Below are positions 14,023 through 25,630 of a DNA stretch of 64,000 bases, piece after piece. The position numbers and the translations under genes are program-made. Origin of the DNA: Oscarella lobularis (lineage: Eukaryota; Porifera; Homoscleromorpha; Homosclerophorida; Oscarellidae); contig NC_089181.1 in NCBI RefSeq assembly GCF_947507565.1, positions 62,001 through 126,000 of the forward strand, read 5' to 3'. The first letter of the stretch is position 1; each line of letters begins with the position of its first letter. A model generated the notes under the pieces. It had not been told where the DNA came from and did not search any database. It was given only the letters and a program-made list of their open reading frames with translations.

Positions 14023-15546
14023 AACGGGTCTCTCCTGTAATAAATTACAGCGAAATTACAGGGGCTAGCAAAAGGGTCTCTCCTGTAATAAACTACAGCG
14101 AAATTACAGGGGGTTAGCCAACGGGTCTCTCCTGTAATAAACTACAGCGAAAGTACAGGGGCGAGCCAAAGGGTCTCTCCTGTAATAAATTACAGCGAAA
14201 TTACAGGGGCTAGCCAAAGGGTCTCTCCTGTAATAAACTACAGCGAAATTACAGGGGGTTAGCAAACGGGTCTCTCCTGTAATAAACTACAGCGAAATTA
14301 CAGGAGGCTAGCCAACGGGTCTCTCCTGTAATAAATTACAGCGAAATTACAGGGGGTTAGCCAACGGGTCTCTCCTGTAATAAATTACAGCGAATTAACA
14401 GGGGGCTAGCCAACGGGTCTCTCCTGTAATAAATTACAGCCAAATTAAAGAGGCTAGCCAACGGGTCTCTCCTGTAATAAACTACAGCGAAATTACAGGG
14501 GCTAGCCAACGGGTCTCTCCTGTAATAAATTACAGCGAATTTACAGGGGGTTAGTAAACGGATCTCTCCTGTAATAAATTGCAGCGAAATTACAGGGGGC
14601 TGGCAAACGGGTCTCTCCTGTAATAAATTACAGCGAAATTACTGGGGCTAGCCAAAGGGTCTCTCCTGTAATAAATTACAGCGAATTTACAGGGGGTTAG
14701 TAAACGGGTCTCTCCTGTAATAAATTACAGCCAAATTAAAGAGGCTAGCAAACGGGTCTCTCCTGTAATAAACTACAGCGAAATTACAGGGGCTAGCCAA
14801 CGGGTCTCTCCTGTAATAAATTACAGCGAATTTACAGGGGGTTAGTAAACGGATCTCTCCTGTAATAAATTACAGCGAAATTACTGGGGCTAGCCAAAGG
14901 GTCTCTCCTGTAATAAATTACAGCGAATTTACAGGGGGTTAGTAAACGGGTATCTCCTGTAATAAATTACAGCGAATTTACAGGGGGTTAGCCAACGGGT
15001 TTCTCCTGCAATAAATTACAGCGAAGTTACAGGGGGCTAGCCAACGGGTCTCTCATGTAATAAATTACAGCGAATTTACAGGGGCTAGCCAACGGGTCTC
15101 TTCTGTAATAAATTACAGCGAAATTACAGGGGGTTAGCCAACGCGTCTCTCCTGTAATAAATTACCGCGAAATTACAGGGGGTTAGCAAACGGGTATCTC
15201 CTGTAATAAATTACAGCGAATTTACAGGGGGCTAGCCAACGGGTCTCTCCTGTAATAAACTACAGCGAAATTACAGGGGGTTAGTCAACGGGTCTCTCCT
15301 GGAATAAATTACAGCCAACTTACAGGGGGCTAGCCAACGGGTCTCTCCTGTAAAAAGTTACAGCCAAATTACAGGGGGCTAGCCAACGGGTCTCTCCTGG
15401 AATAAATTACAGCGAAATTACAGGGGCTAGACAACGGGTCTATCCTGATAATAAATTACAGCGAAATTACAGGGGGTTAGCTAACGGGTCTTTCCTGTAA
15501 TAAATTACAGCAAAATTACAGGGGGTTAGCCAACGGGTCTTTCCTA
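14023..15546. repeat. Satellite B, second block
   Basis: Second array of the 48/49-bp unit with the same internal CTGTAAT/ATTACAG inverted repeat. It begins with the same A-to-B junction as the block at 6903 (GAGGACCCAACGGGTC here, GAGGGCCCAACGGGTC there). It ends inside a unit, where it gives way to a GAATTCGAAGGCGAAT-type array. Confidence 0.95.
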
Positions 15547-15738
15547 ATAATTCGAATTTGAAGGCGAATTTGAATTCGAAGGCGAATTCGAGTTTGAATT
15601 CGAAGGCGAATGCGAATGCGAATTCGAAGGCAAATTCGAATTCGAAATCGAATGCAAATGCGAATTCGAAGGCGAATGCGAATTCAAAGGCGAATGCGAA
15701 GGCGAATGCGAAGGCGAAGGCGAATGCGAATTAATTGA
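15547..15738. repeat. GCGAAT/GAATTCGAA simple repeat
   Basis: Imperfect hexamer-based array made from GCGAAT, GAATTC and GAAGGC words. A short ORF on the minus strand reads as Ser/Asn/Pro/His-rich low complexity and is a product of the repeat, not a gene. Confidence 0.9.
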
Positions 15739-15743
15739 GAATT

Positions 15744-15955
15744 CATGCAGCATTTATTCAGAATAAATGCAGCATTTATTCAGAATAAATGCAGCAAATA
15801 TTCAGAATAAATGCAGAATTATTCAGAATAAATGCAGCATTATTCAGAATAAATGCAGCATTTTTTCAGAATAATTGCAGCATTTATTCTGAATAAATGC
15901 AGCAATGATTCAGAATAAATTCAGAATTATTCAGAATAAATGCGGCATTTATTCA
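15744..15955. repeat. 22-bp palindromic repeat (AATAAATGC...GCATTTATT)
   Basis: About ten units of AATAAATGCAGCATTTATTC type. AATAAATGC and GCATTTATT are exact reverse complements, so adjacent units can pair as hairpins or cruciforms. It forms the right edge of the A/B satellite half of the block. Confidence 0.88.
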
Positions 15956-16300
15956 GAAAAACGCCACGGAATGCAGCTAAACGCTTCGTAGCGTTCCGAA
16001 CACATGATTCTGCGTCGAAACGAAACGATTCCAGAGCATTTCGCAGTGCGCGTCGCACCTTGGCCACACGACGCCTCGATTTCGATCGTTTCGCGCCATT
16101 GCGAAAGGTCGAACGGGTTCTAAACTACTCAAAACTCGCCTCTTTCACTCTTTTGACGTCGCTCAAGCTTCGAATCCCTCGTTTTGAGCCATTTTCCATT
16201 CATTCGTAACAAACGAGTCAAGCGCGCTAACGTACGCACGTGACTATGGTGGATTATAGATGTGACGTCAAAACAAGTATTGAAAACAAAGATTTCACAC
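15956..16300. other. Non-repetitive spacer between satellite arrays
   Basis: About 345 bp of apparently single-copy sequence with CpG-rich words, including CGTACGCACGTGAC and GTGACGTCA. An 89-codon ORF crosses it but has no recognisable domain, no splice context and a composition like its surroundings, so I do not call a gene. The CACGTG and TGACGTCA words resemble E-box and CRE sites; this is only a sequence observation. Confidence 0.5.
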
Positions 16301-18519
16301 TGCATTCAATTGAGAGAGTGTGCATTCAAATGAAAGCCTGTGCATCCAAATGAAAGCCTGTGCATTCAAATGAAAGCGAGTGCATTCAAATGAAAGCCTG
16401 TGCAATCAAATGAAAGCCTGTGCATTCAAATGAAAGCCTGTGCATTCAAATGAAAGCGAGTGCATTCAAATGAAAGCCTGTGCAATCAAATGAAAGCCTG
16501 TGCATTCAAATGAAAGCCTGTGCATTCAAATGAAAGCTTGTGTATTCAAATGAAAGCCTGTGCATTCAAATGAAAGCCTGAGCATTCAAATGAAAGCCTG
16601 TGCATTCAAATGAAGACCTGTGCATTCAAATGAAAGCCTGTGCATTCAAATGAAAGCCTGTGCATTCAAATGAAAGCCTGTGCAATCAAATGAAAGCCTG
16701 TGCATTCAAATGAAAGCATGTGCATTCAAATGAAAGCTTGTGTATTCAAATGAAAGCCTGTGCATTCAAATGAAAGCCTGAGCATTCAAATGAAAGCCTG
16801 TGCATTCAAATGAAAGCCTGTGCATTCAAAAGAAAGCCTGTGCATTCAAATGAAAGCCTGTGCATTCAAAGGAAAGCCTGTGCATTCAAATGAAAGCCTG
16901 TGCATTCAAATGAGAGCCTGTGCACTTACTTGAGGCCCTGTGGATTCAAATGAAAACATGTGCATTCAAATAAAAGCCTGTGCATTCAAATGAAAGCATG
17001 TGCATTCAAATGAAAGCTTGTGTATTCAAATGAAAGCATGTGCATTCAAATGAAAGCCTGAGCATTCAAATGAAAGCCTGTGCATTCAAATGAAAGCCTG
17101 TGCATTCAAATGAAAGCCTGTGCATTCAAATGAAAGCCTGTGCATTCAATTGAGAGCCTGTGCACTTACTTGAGACAATGTGAATTCAAATGAAAACATG
17201 TGCATTCAAATAAAAGCCTGTGCATTCAAATGCAAGCATGTGCATTCAAATAAAAGCTTGTGTATTCAAATGAAAGCCTGTGCATTCAAATGAAAGCCTG
17301 TGCATTCAAATGAAAGCCTGTGCATTCAAATGAAAGCCTGTGCATTCAAATGAAAGCCTGTGCATTCAAATGAAAGCGTCTGAATTCAATTGAGAGCCGG
17401 TGCACTCACTTGAGACCCTGTGCATTCAAATGAAAGCCTGTGCATTCAAATGAAAGCCTGTGCATTCAAATGAAAGCATGTGCATTCAAATGTAAGCATG
17501 TGCTTTCAAATAAAAGCTTGTGTATTCAAATGAAAGCCTGTGCATTCAAATGAAAGCCTGTGCATTCAAATGTAAGCATGTGCATTCAAAAGAAAGCCTG
17601 TGCATTCAAATGAAAGCGTCTGAATTCAATTGAGAGCCTGTGCACTCACTTGAGACCCTGTGCATTCAAATGAAAGCCTGTGCATTCAAATGAAAGCTTG
17701 TGTATTCAAATGAAAGCCTGTGCATTCAAATGAAAGCCTGTGCATTCAATTGAAAGCATGTGCATTCAAATGAAAGCCTGTGCATTCAAATGAAAGCCTG
17801 TGCATTCAAATGAAAGCATGTGCGTTTAAATGAAAGCCTGTGCATTCAAACGAAAGCCTGTGCATTCAAATAAAAGCATGTGCATTCAAATGAAAGCCTG
17901 TTTAATCAAATGAAAGCCTGTGCATTCAAATGAAAGCATGTGCATTCAAATAAAAGCTTGTGTATTCAAATGAAAGCCTGTGCATTCAAATGAAAGCCTG
18001 TGCATTCAAAAAAAGCCTGTGCATTCAAATGAAAGCATGTGCATTCAAATGAAAGCCTGTGCATTCAAATGAAAGCATGTGCATTCAAATGAAAGCCTGT
18101 GCATTCAAATAAATGCTTGTGCATTCAAATGAAAGCATGTGCATTCAAATAAAAGCCTGTGCATTCAAATGAAAGCATGTGCATTAAAATAATAGCTTGT
18201 GCATTCAAATGAAAGCATGTGCATTCAAATGAAAGCCAGTGCATTCAAATGAAAGCTTGTGCATTCAAATGAAAGCATGTGCATTCAAATGAAAGCCTGT
18301 GCATTCAAATAAAAGCCTGTGAATTCAAATGAAAGCCTGTGCTTTCAAATGAAAGCCTGTGCATTCAATTGAAAGACTGTGCATTCAATAGAGAGCGTGT
18401 GGATTCAAATGAAAGCCTGTGCATTCAATTGAAAGCCTGTGCATTCAAATGAAAGCCTGTGCATTTACTTGCGGCTCTGTGGATTCAAATGAAAACATGT
18501 ACATTCAAATGAAAGCCTA
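16301..18519. repeat. 20-bp satellite, about 110 copies
   Basis: Tandem array of TGCATTCAAATGAAAGCCTG with very stable 20-bp phasing; one lost base near 18,010 shifts the register. Each unit contains the small inverted repeat TTCA-AA-TGAA. Variants (AAAGCATG, AAAGCTTG, CAATTGAGAGCC) recur as groups, again pointing to block-wise amplification. No coding potential. Confidence 0.97.
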
Positions 18520-19964
18520 CGAAGTGCGTGCTCATGCTACACGCTCTACGTTATATAAGAAACGAAGGGCCTGCTCATGCTACACGCTCTACATTATATA
18601 AGAAACGAAGGGCCTGCTCATGCTACACGCTCTACGTTATATAAGAAACGAAGGACCTGCTCATGCTACACGCTCTACCTTATAGAAGAAACGAAGAGCA
18701 AGCTCATGCTACACGCTTTACCTCATTTAAGAAACAAAGGACAAGCTAATGCTACACGCTCTACCTTATATAAGAAAGGAAGGGCAAGCTCATGCTACAC
18801 GCTCTACCTTATATAAGAAACGAAGGGCGTGCTCATGCTACACGCTCTACCTTATAGAAGAAACGAAGGGCAAGCCTATGCTACACGCTCTACCTTATAT
18901 AAGAAACGAAGGGCAAGTACATGCTACACGCTCTACCTTATATAAGAAAGGAAGGGCCTGCTCATGTTACACGCTCTACCTTATATAATAAACGAAGGGC
19001 AAGCTCATGCTACACGCTCTACCTTATATAAGAAACGAAGGGCCTGCTCATGCTACACGCTCTACCATATATAAGAAACGAAGGGCCTGCTCATGCTACA
19101 CGCTCTACTTTATGTAAGAAAAGAAGGGCAAGCTCATGCTACACGCTCTACCTTATATAAGAAAAGAAGGGCCTGCTCATGCTACCCGCTCTACCTTATA
19201 GAAGAAAGGAAGGGCCTGCTCAAGCTACACGCTCTACCTTATAGAAGAAACGAAGGGCAAGCTCATGCTACACGCCCTACCTTATATAAGAAACGAAGGG
19301 CGTGCTCATGCTACACGCTCTACCTTATATAAGAAACGAAGGGCCTGCTCATGCTACACGTTCTACCTTATATAAGAAACGAAGGGCAAGCTCATGCTAC
19401 ACGCTCTACCTTATATAAGAAAAGAAGGGCCTGCTCATGCTACCCGCTCTACCTTATAGAAGAAAGGAAGGGCCTGCTCAAGCTACACGCTCTACCTTAT
19501 AGAAGAAACGAAGGGCAAGCTCATGCTACACGCCCTACCTTATATAAGAAACGAAGGGCGTGCTCATGCTACACGATCTACCTTATATAAGAAACGAAGG
19601 GCGTGCTCATGCTACACGCTCTACATTATATAAGAAAGGAAGGGCCTGCTCATGCTACTCGCTCTGCCTTATAGAAGAAACGAATAGCAAGCTCATGCTA
19701 CACGCTTTACCTTATATAAGAAAGGAAGGGCCTGCTCATGCTACACGCTCTACCTTATAGAAGAAACGAAGAGCAAGCTCATGCTACACGCTCTACGTTA
19801 TATAAGAAACGAAGGGCCTGCTCATGCTACACGCTCTACCTTATAGAAGAAACGAAGAGCAAGCTCATGCTACACGCTTTACCTTATTTAAGAAACGAAG
19901 GGCAAGCTAATGCTACACGCTCTTCCTTATATAAGAAAGGAAGGGAAGCTCATGCTACACGATC
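18520..19964. repeat. 43-bp satellite, about 33 copies
   Basis: Tandem 43-bp unit containing CATGCTACACGCTCTACC, then TTATATAAG and AAACGAAGGGC. Because three units make 129 bp, runs of units without indels give overlapping ORFs of about 79 codons; the same peptide recurs in each, so they are repeat artefacts. Units with TTATAGAAG alternate with TTATATAAG units. Confidence 0.95.
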
Positions 19965-20566
19965 CCTAGTACTAGGAAGACCTCCAATATCTGCCGTATG
20001 GTACTAAGGAGACCTCAAATATCTACCGTATGATACTAGGGAGAAATCAAAAATCTGCCGTGTAATACTAGGGAGACCTCCAATATCTGTCGTATGGTAT
20101 TAGAGAGACCTCAAATATCTGTCGTATGGTACTAGGGAGACCTCCAAAATCTGTCGTATGGTACTAGGGAGACCTCAAATATCTACGGTGTGGTACTAGG
20201 GAGACCTCAAATATCTGCCGTATGATACTAGGGAGACCTCATATATCTGCCGTATGGTATTAGAGAGACCTCAAATATCTGCCGTATGGTACTAGAGAGA
20301 CCTCCAATATCTGTCGCATGGTATTAGGGAGACCTCAAATATATAACGTATGGTACTAGGGAGACCTCCAATATCTGCCGTATAATACTAGGAAGACCTC
20401 CAATATCTGCCGTATGATACGAGGGAGACCTCCAATATCGGCGGTATGGTACCAGGGAGACCTCAAATATCCGCTGTATGGTACTAGGGAGACCTCCAAT
20501 ATCTGTCGTATGGTACTAAGGAGACCTAAAATATCTACCGTATGATACTAGGGAGACCTCCAATAT
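19965..20566. repeat. 32-bp satellite
   Basis: About 18 copies of a 32-bp unit of the form GTACTAGGGAGACCTC followed by CAATATCTGCCGTATG, with frequent single-base differences. It joins the 43-bp array on the left and the 9-bp array on the right without unique sequence between them. Confidence 0.93.
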
Positions 20567-23500
20567 ACAACTACTACAACGACTACAACTACTACAACTA
20601 CTACAACGACTACAACTACTACAACGGCTACAACGGCTACAACGACTACAACGACTACAACGACTACAACGACTACAACGGCTACAACGGCTACAACTAC
20701 TACAACGGCTACAAAGGCTACAACGGCTACAAAGGCTACAAAGGCTACAAAGGCTACAACGGCTACAAAGGCTACAAAAGCTACAACGGCTACAAAGGCT
20801 ACAACGGCTACAAAGGCTACAACGGCTACAAAGGCTACAACGGCTACAAAGGCTACAACGACTACAACTACTACAACGGCTACAACGGCTACAACGACTA
20901 CAACTACTACAACGACAACGGCTACAACGGCTACAACGACTACAACGGCTACAACGGCTACAACGGCTACAAAGGCTACAAAGGCTACAAAGGCTACAAC
21001 GGCTACAAAGGCTACAAAGGCTACAACGGCTACAAAGGCTACAACGGCTACAAAGGCTACAACGGCTACAAAAGCTACAACGACTACAACGACTACAACT
21101 ACTACAACGGCTACAACGGCTACAACGACTACAACGACTACAACGACTACAACTACTACAACGACTACAACGGCTACAACGGCTACAACTACTACAACGG
21201 CTACAACGGCTACAACGGCTACAAAGGCTACAAAGGCTACAAAGGCTACAACGGCTACAAAGGCTACAAAAGCTACAACGGCTACAAAGGCTACAACGGC
21301 TACAAAGGCTACAACGGCTACAAAGGCTACAACGACTACAACTAGTACAACGGCTACAACGGCTACAACGACTACAACTACTACAACGACAACGGCTACA
21401 ACGGCTACAACGGCTACAACTACTACAACGACTACAACGACTACAACGGCTACAACGGCTACAACGACTACAACGACTACAACGACTACAACTACTACAA
21501 CGACTACAACGGCTACAACGGCTACAACTACTACAACGGCTACAACGGCTACAACGGCTACAAAGGCTACAAAGGCTACAAAGGCTACAACGGCTACAAA
21601 GGCTACAAAAGCTACAACGGCTACAAAGGCTACAACGGCTACAAAGGCTACAACGGCTACAAAGGCTACAACGACTACAACTACTACAACGGCTACAACG
21701 GCTACAACGACTACAACGACAACGGCTACAACGGCTACAACGACTACAACGGCTACAACGGCTACAACTACTACAACTACTACAACGACTACAACTACTA
21801 CAACGGCTACAACGGCTACAACGACTACAACGACTACAACGACTACAACTACTACAACGACTACAACGGCTACAACGGCTACAACTACTACAACGGCTAC
21901 AACGGCTACAACGGCTACAAAGGCTACAAAGGCTACAAAGGCTACAACGGCTACAAAGGCTACAAAGGCTACAACGGCTACAAAGGCTACAACGGCTACA
22001 AAGGCTACAACGGCTACAAAAGCTACAACGACTACAACGACTACAACTACTACAACGGCTACAACGGCTACAACGACTACAACGACTACAACGACTACAA
22101 CTACTACAACGACTACAACGGCTACAACGGCTACAACTACTACAACGGCTACAACGGCTACAACGGCTACAAAGGCTACAAAGGCTACAAAGGCTACAAC
22201 GGCTACAAAGGCTACAAAAGCTACAACGGCTACAAAGGCTACAACGGCTACAAAGGCTACAACGGCTACAAAGGCTACAACGACTACAACTAGTACAACG
22301 GCTACAACGGCTACAACGACTACAACTACTACAACGACAACGGCTACAACGGCTACAACGGCTACAACTACTACAACGACTACAACGACTACAACTACTA
22401 CAACGGCTACAACGGCTACAACGACTACAACGACTACAACGACTACAACGACTACAACGGCTACAACGGCTACAACTACTACAACGGCTACAACGGCTAC
22501 AACGACTACAACTACTACAACGACAACGGCTACAACGGCTACAACGACTACAACGGCTACAACGGCTACAACTACTACAACTACTACAACGACTACAACT
22601 ACTACAACGGCTACAACGGCTACAACGACTACAACGACTACAACGACTACAACTACTACAACGACTACAACGGCTACAACGGCTACAACTACTACAACGG
22701 CTACAACGGCTACAACGGCTACAAAGGCTACAAAGGCTACAAAGGCTACAACGGCTACAAAGGCTACAAAGGCTACAACGGCTACAACGGCTACAACGGC
22801 TACAAAGGCTACAAAGGCTACAAAGGCTACAACGGCTACAAAGGCTACAAAGGCTACAACGGCTACAAAGGCTACAACGGCTACAAAGGCTACAACGGCT
22901 ACAAAAGCTACAACGACTACAACGACTACAACTACTACAACGGCTACAACGGCTACAACGACTACAACGACTACAACGACTACAACTACTACAACGACTA
23001 CAACGGCTACAACGGCTACAACTACTACAACGGCTACAACGGCTACAACGGCTACAAAGGCTACAAAGGCTACAAAGGCTACAACGGCTACAAAGGCTAC
23101 AAAAGCTACAACGGCTACAAAGGCTACAACGGCTACAAAGGCTACAACGGCTACAAAGGCTACAACGACTACAACTAGTACAACGGCTACAACGGCTACA
23201 ACGACTACAACTACTACAACGACAACGGCTACAACGGCTACAACGGCTACAACTACTACAACGACTACAACGACTACAACTACTACAACGGCTACAACGG
23301 CTACAACGACTACAACGACTACAACGGCTACAACGGCTACAACTACTACAACGGCTACAACGGCTACAACGGCTACAAAGGCTACAAAGGCTACAAAGGC
23401 TACAACGGCTACAAAGGCTACAAAAGCTACAACGGCTACAAAGGCTACAACGGCTACAAAGGCTACAACGGCTACAAAGGCTACAACGACTACAACTACT

Positions 23501-23604
23501 ACAACGGCTACAACGGCTACAACGGCTACAAAGGCTACAAAGGCTACAACGGCTACAAAGGCTACAACGGCTACAAAGGCTACAACGGCTACAAAAGCTA
23601 CAAA
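20567..23604. repeat. 9-bp TACAACGGC-type array with ~0.9-kb super-repeat
   Basis: Three kilobases of TACAACGGC, TACAACGAC, TACAACTAC and TACAAAGGC words. Because the period is nine, one frame reads Tyr-Asn-Gly / Tyr-Asn-Asp / Tyr-Lys-Gly for long stretches (267 codons from 20,542). The frame is broken by TAG in the same local context at about 21,343, 22,291 and 23,176, spaced 948 and 885 bp, which marks a higher-order repeat. No promoter, signal peptide, splice context or conserved end is visible, so I treat it as satellite rather than a gene. Confidence 0.93.
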
Positions 23605-25312
23605 GGTCTCTACTAATGAGACGTCGTCAACTGTGCCGCTCTATACTAACAAGACGTCGTCAACTGTGCCGTCCCTTACTAATGATACGTCGTCAACTGT
23701 GCCACTCTATACTAATGAGACGTCGTCAACTGTGCCGTCTATACTAATGAGACGTCGTCAACTGTGCCGCTCTATACTAATGAGACGTCGTCAACTGTGC
23801 GAGCTATACTAATGAAACGTCGTCAACTGTGCCGTTCTATACTAATGAGACGTCCTCAACTGTGCCGTCCTTTACTAATGATACGTCGTCAACTGTGCCG
23901 CTATATACTAATGAGACGTCGTCAACTGTGCCGCTTTATACTAACAAGACGTCGTCAACTGTGCCGTCCCATACTAATGATACGTCGTCAACTGTGCCGC
24001 TATATACTAATGAGACGTTGTCAACTGTGCCGTCCCATACTAATGAGAGATCGTCAACTGTGCCGCTTCATACTAATGAGACGTCGTCAACTGTGCCGTT
24101 CTATACTAGTGAGACGTCGTCAACTGTGCCGCTCTATTCTAATGAGACGTCGTCAACTGTGCCCTTCTATACTAATGAGACGTCGTCAACTCTGCCGTTT
24201 TATACTAATGAGACGTCGTCAAATGTGCCGCTCTATACTAATGAGACGTCGTCAACTGTGCCGCTCTATACTAATGAGACGTCGTCAAATGTGCCGCTCT
24301 ATACTAATGAGACGTCGTCAACTGTGCATTCCCATACTATTGAGACGTCGTCAACTGTGCCGTCCCATACTAATGATACGTCGTCAACTGTGCCGCTCTA
24401 TACTAATGAGACGTCGTCAACTGTGCCGTCCCATACTAATGAGACGTCGTCAACTGTGCCGCTCTATACCAATGAGACGTCGTCAACTGCGCCGTCCCAT
24501 ACTAATGAGACGTCGTCAACTGTGCCGCTCTAAACTAATGAGAAGTCGTCAACTGTGCCGTCCCATAATAATGAGACGTCGTCAACTGTGCCGCTCTATA
24601 CTAACAAGACGTCGTCAACTGTGCCGTCCCATAATAATGAGACGTCGTCAACTGTGCCGTCTATACTAATGAGACGTCGTCAACTGTGCCCTTCTATACT
24701 AATGAGACGTAGTCAACTCTGCCGTTTTATACTAATGAGACGTCGTCAAATGTGCCGCTCTATACTAATGAGACGTCGTCAACTGTGCCGTCCCATACTA
24801 ATGAGACGTCGTCAACTGTGCCGTTCTATACTAATGAGACGTCGTCAACTGTGCCGCTCTATACTAATGAGACGTCGTCAACTGTGCCGTTCTATACTAA
24901 TGAGACGTCGTCAAATGTGCCGCTCTATACTAATGAGACGTCGTCAACTGTGCCGCTCTATACTAATGAGACGTCGTCAACTGTGCCGCTCTATACTAAT
25001 GAGACGTCGTCAACTGTGTCGCTCTATACTAATGAGACGTCGTCAACTGTGCCGTTCTATACTAATGAGACGTCGTCAACTGTGCCGTTCTATACTAATG
25101 AGACGTCGTCAACTGTGTCGCTCTATACTAATGAGACATCGTCAACTGTGTCGCTCTATACTAATGAGACGTCGTCAACTGTGCCGCTCTATACTAATTA
25201 GACGTCGTCAAATGTGCCGTTCTATTCTAATGAGACGTTGTCAACTGTGCCGCTCTATACTAATGAGACGTCGTCAACTGTGCCGCTCTATTCTAATGAG
25301 ACGTCGTCAACT
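23605..25312. repeat. 33-bp satellite, open in two frames
   Basis: About 50 copies of a 33-bp unit containing GTGCCGCTCTATACTAATGA and GACGTCGTCAACT. Length divisible by three keeps two forward frames open: one reads an 11-residue Ser/Thr-rich unit with an Asn-Glu-Thr sequon (VPLYTNETSST), the other a basic unit (CRSILMRRRQL). ORFs reach 301 codons but begin and end inside the array. Each unit holds a GACGTC palindrome. A real mucin-like gene would need a signal peptide and unique ends, which are absent. Confidence 0.93.
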
Positions 25313-25389
25313 TAAAGGCTAAATATTAAATCGAGGGCCAAATCTTTGATTCTAAAGGCCAAAGTATTAAATTGAGGGCTTAATCTTGG
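25313..25389. repeat. Satellite C, left fragment
   Basis: Fewer than two units of the 41-bp satellite that resumes at 25,631, cut off by the 15-bp palindromic array. The flanks belong to one family, so the 15-bp array appears to have arisen within or inserted into satellite C. Confidence 0.85.
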
Positions 25390-25630
25390 GAACAATTGTC
25401 CTGGAGACAATTGTCCTGGGGCCAATTGTCCAGGAGACAATTGTCCTGGAGACATTGTCCTGGTGACAATTGTCCTGGGACAATTGTCCTGGAGACAATT
25501 CTCCTCAATTGTCCTGGAGACAATTGACCTGGGGACAATTGTCATGGGGACAATTGTCCTCAATTGTCCTGGAGACAATTCTCCTGGAGACAATTGTCCT
25601 GGAGACAATTGTCCTGGAGACAATTGGCCA
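25390..25630. repeat. 15-bp palindromic array (GACAATTGTC)
   Basis: About 16 imperfect copies of GGAGACAATTGTCCT. The core GACAATTGTC is a perfect 10-bp palindrome, so the array is rich in potential cruciforms. ORFs on both strands are by-products of the repeat. Confidence 0.9.

Noticed and set aside
6903-15546. Telomere-like GGGTTAG words
   Set aside because: They occur once per 48/49-bp unit inside satellite B, never as tandem TTAGGG.
15940-16209. 89-codon ORF in the unique spacer
   Set aside because: Basic low-information sequence without a recognisable domain or splice context.
18419-20007. Series of overlapping 60-89 codon ORFs
   Set aside because: Repeat artefacts of the 43-bp satellite; the same peptide repeats in each.
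20542-21345. 267-codon Tyr/Asn/Gly/Lys ORF
   Set aside because: Produced by a 9-bp tandem repeat with one stop-free frame; no signal peptide, unique ends or splice context, and the same words continue past the stop.
23764-25322. Several ORFs of 149-301 codons in the 33-bp array
   Set aside because: Unit length divisible by three keeps two frames open; the ORFs begin and end inside the array.
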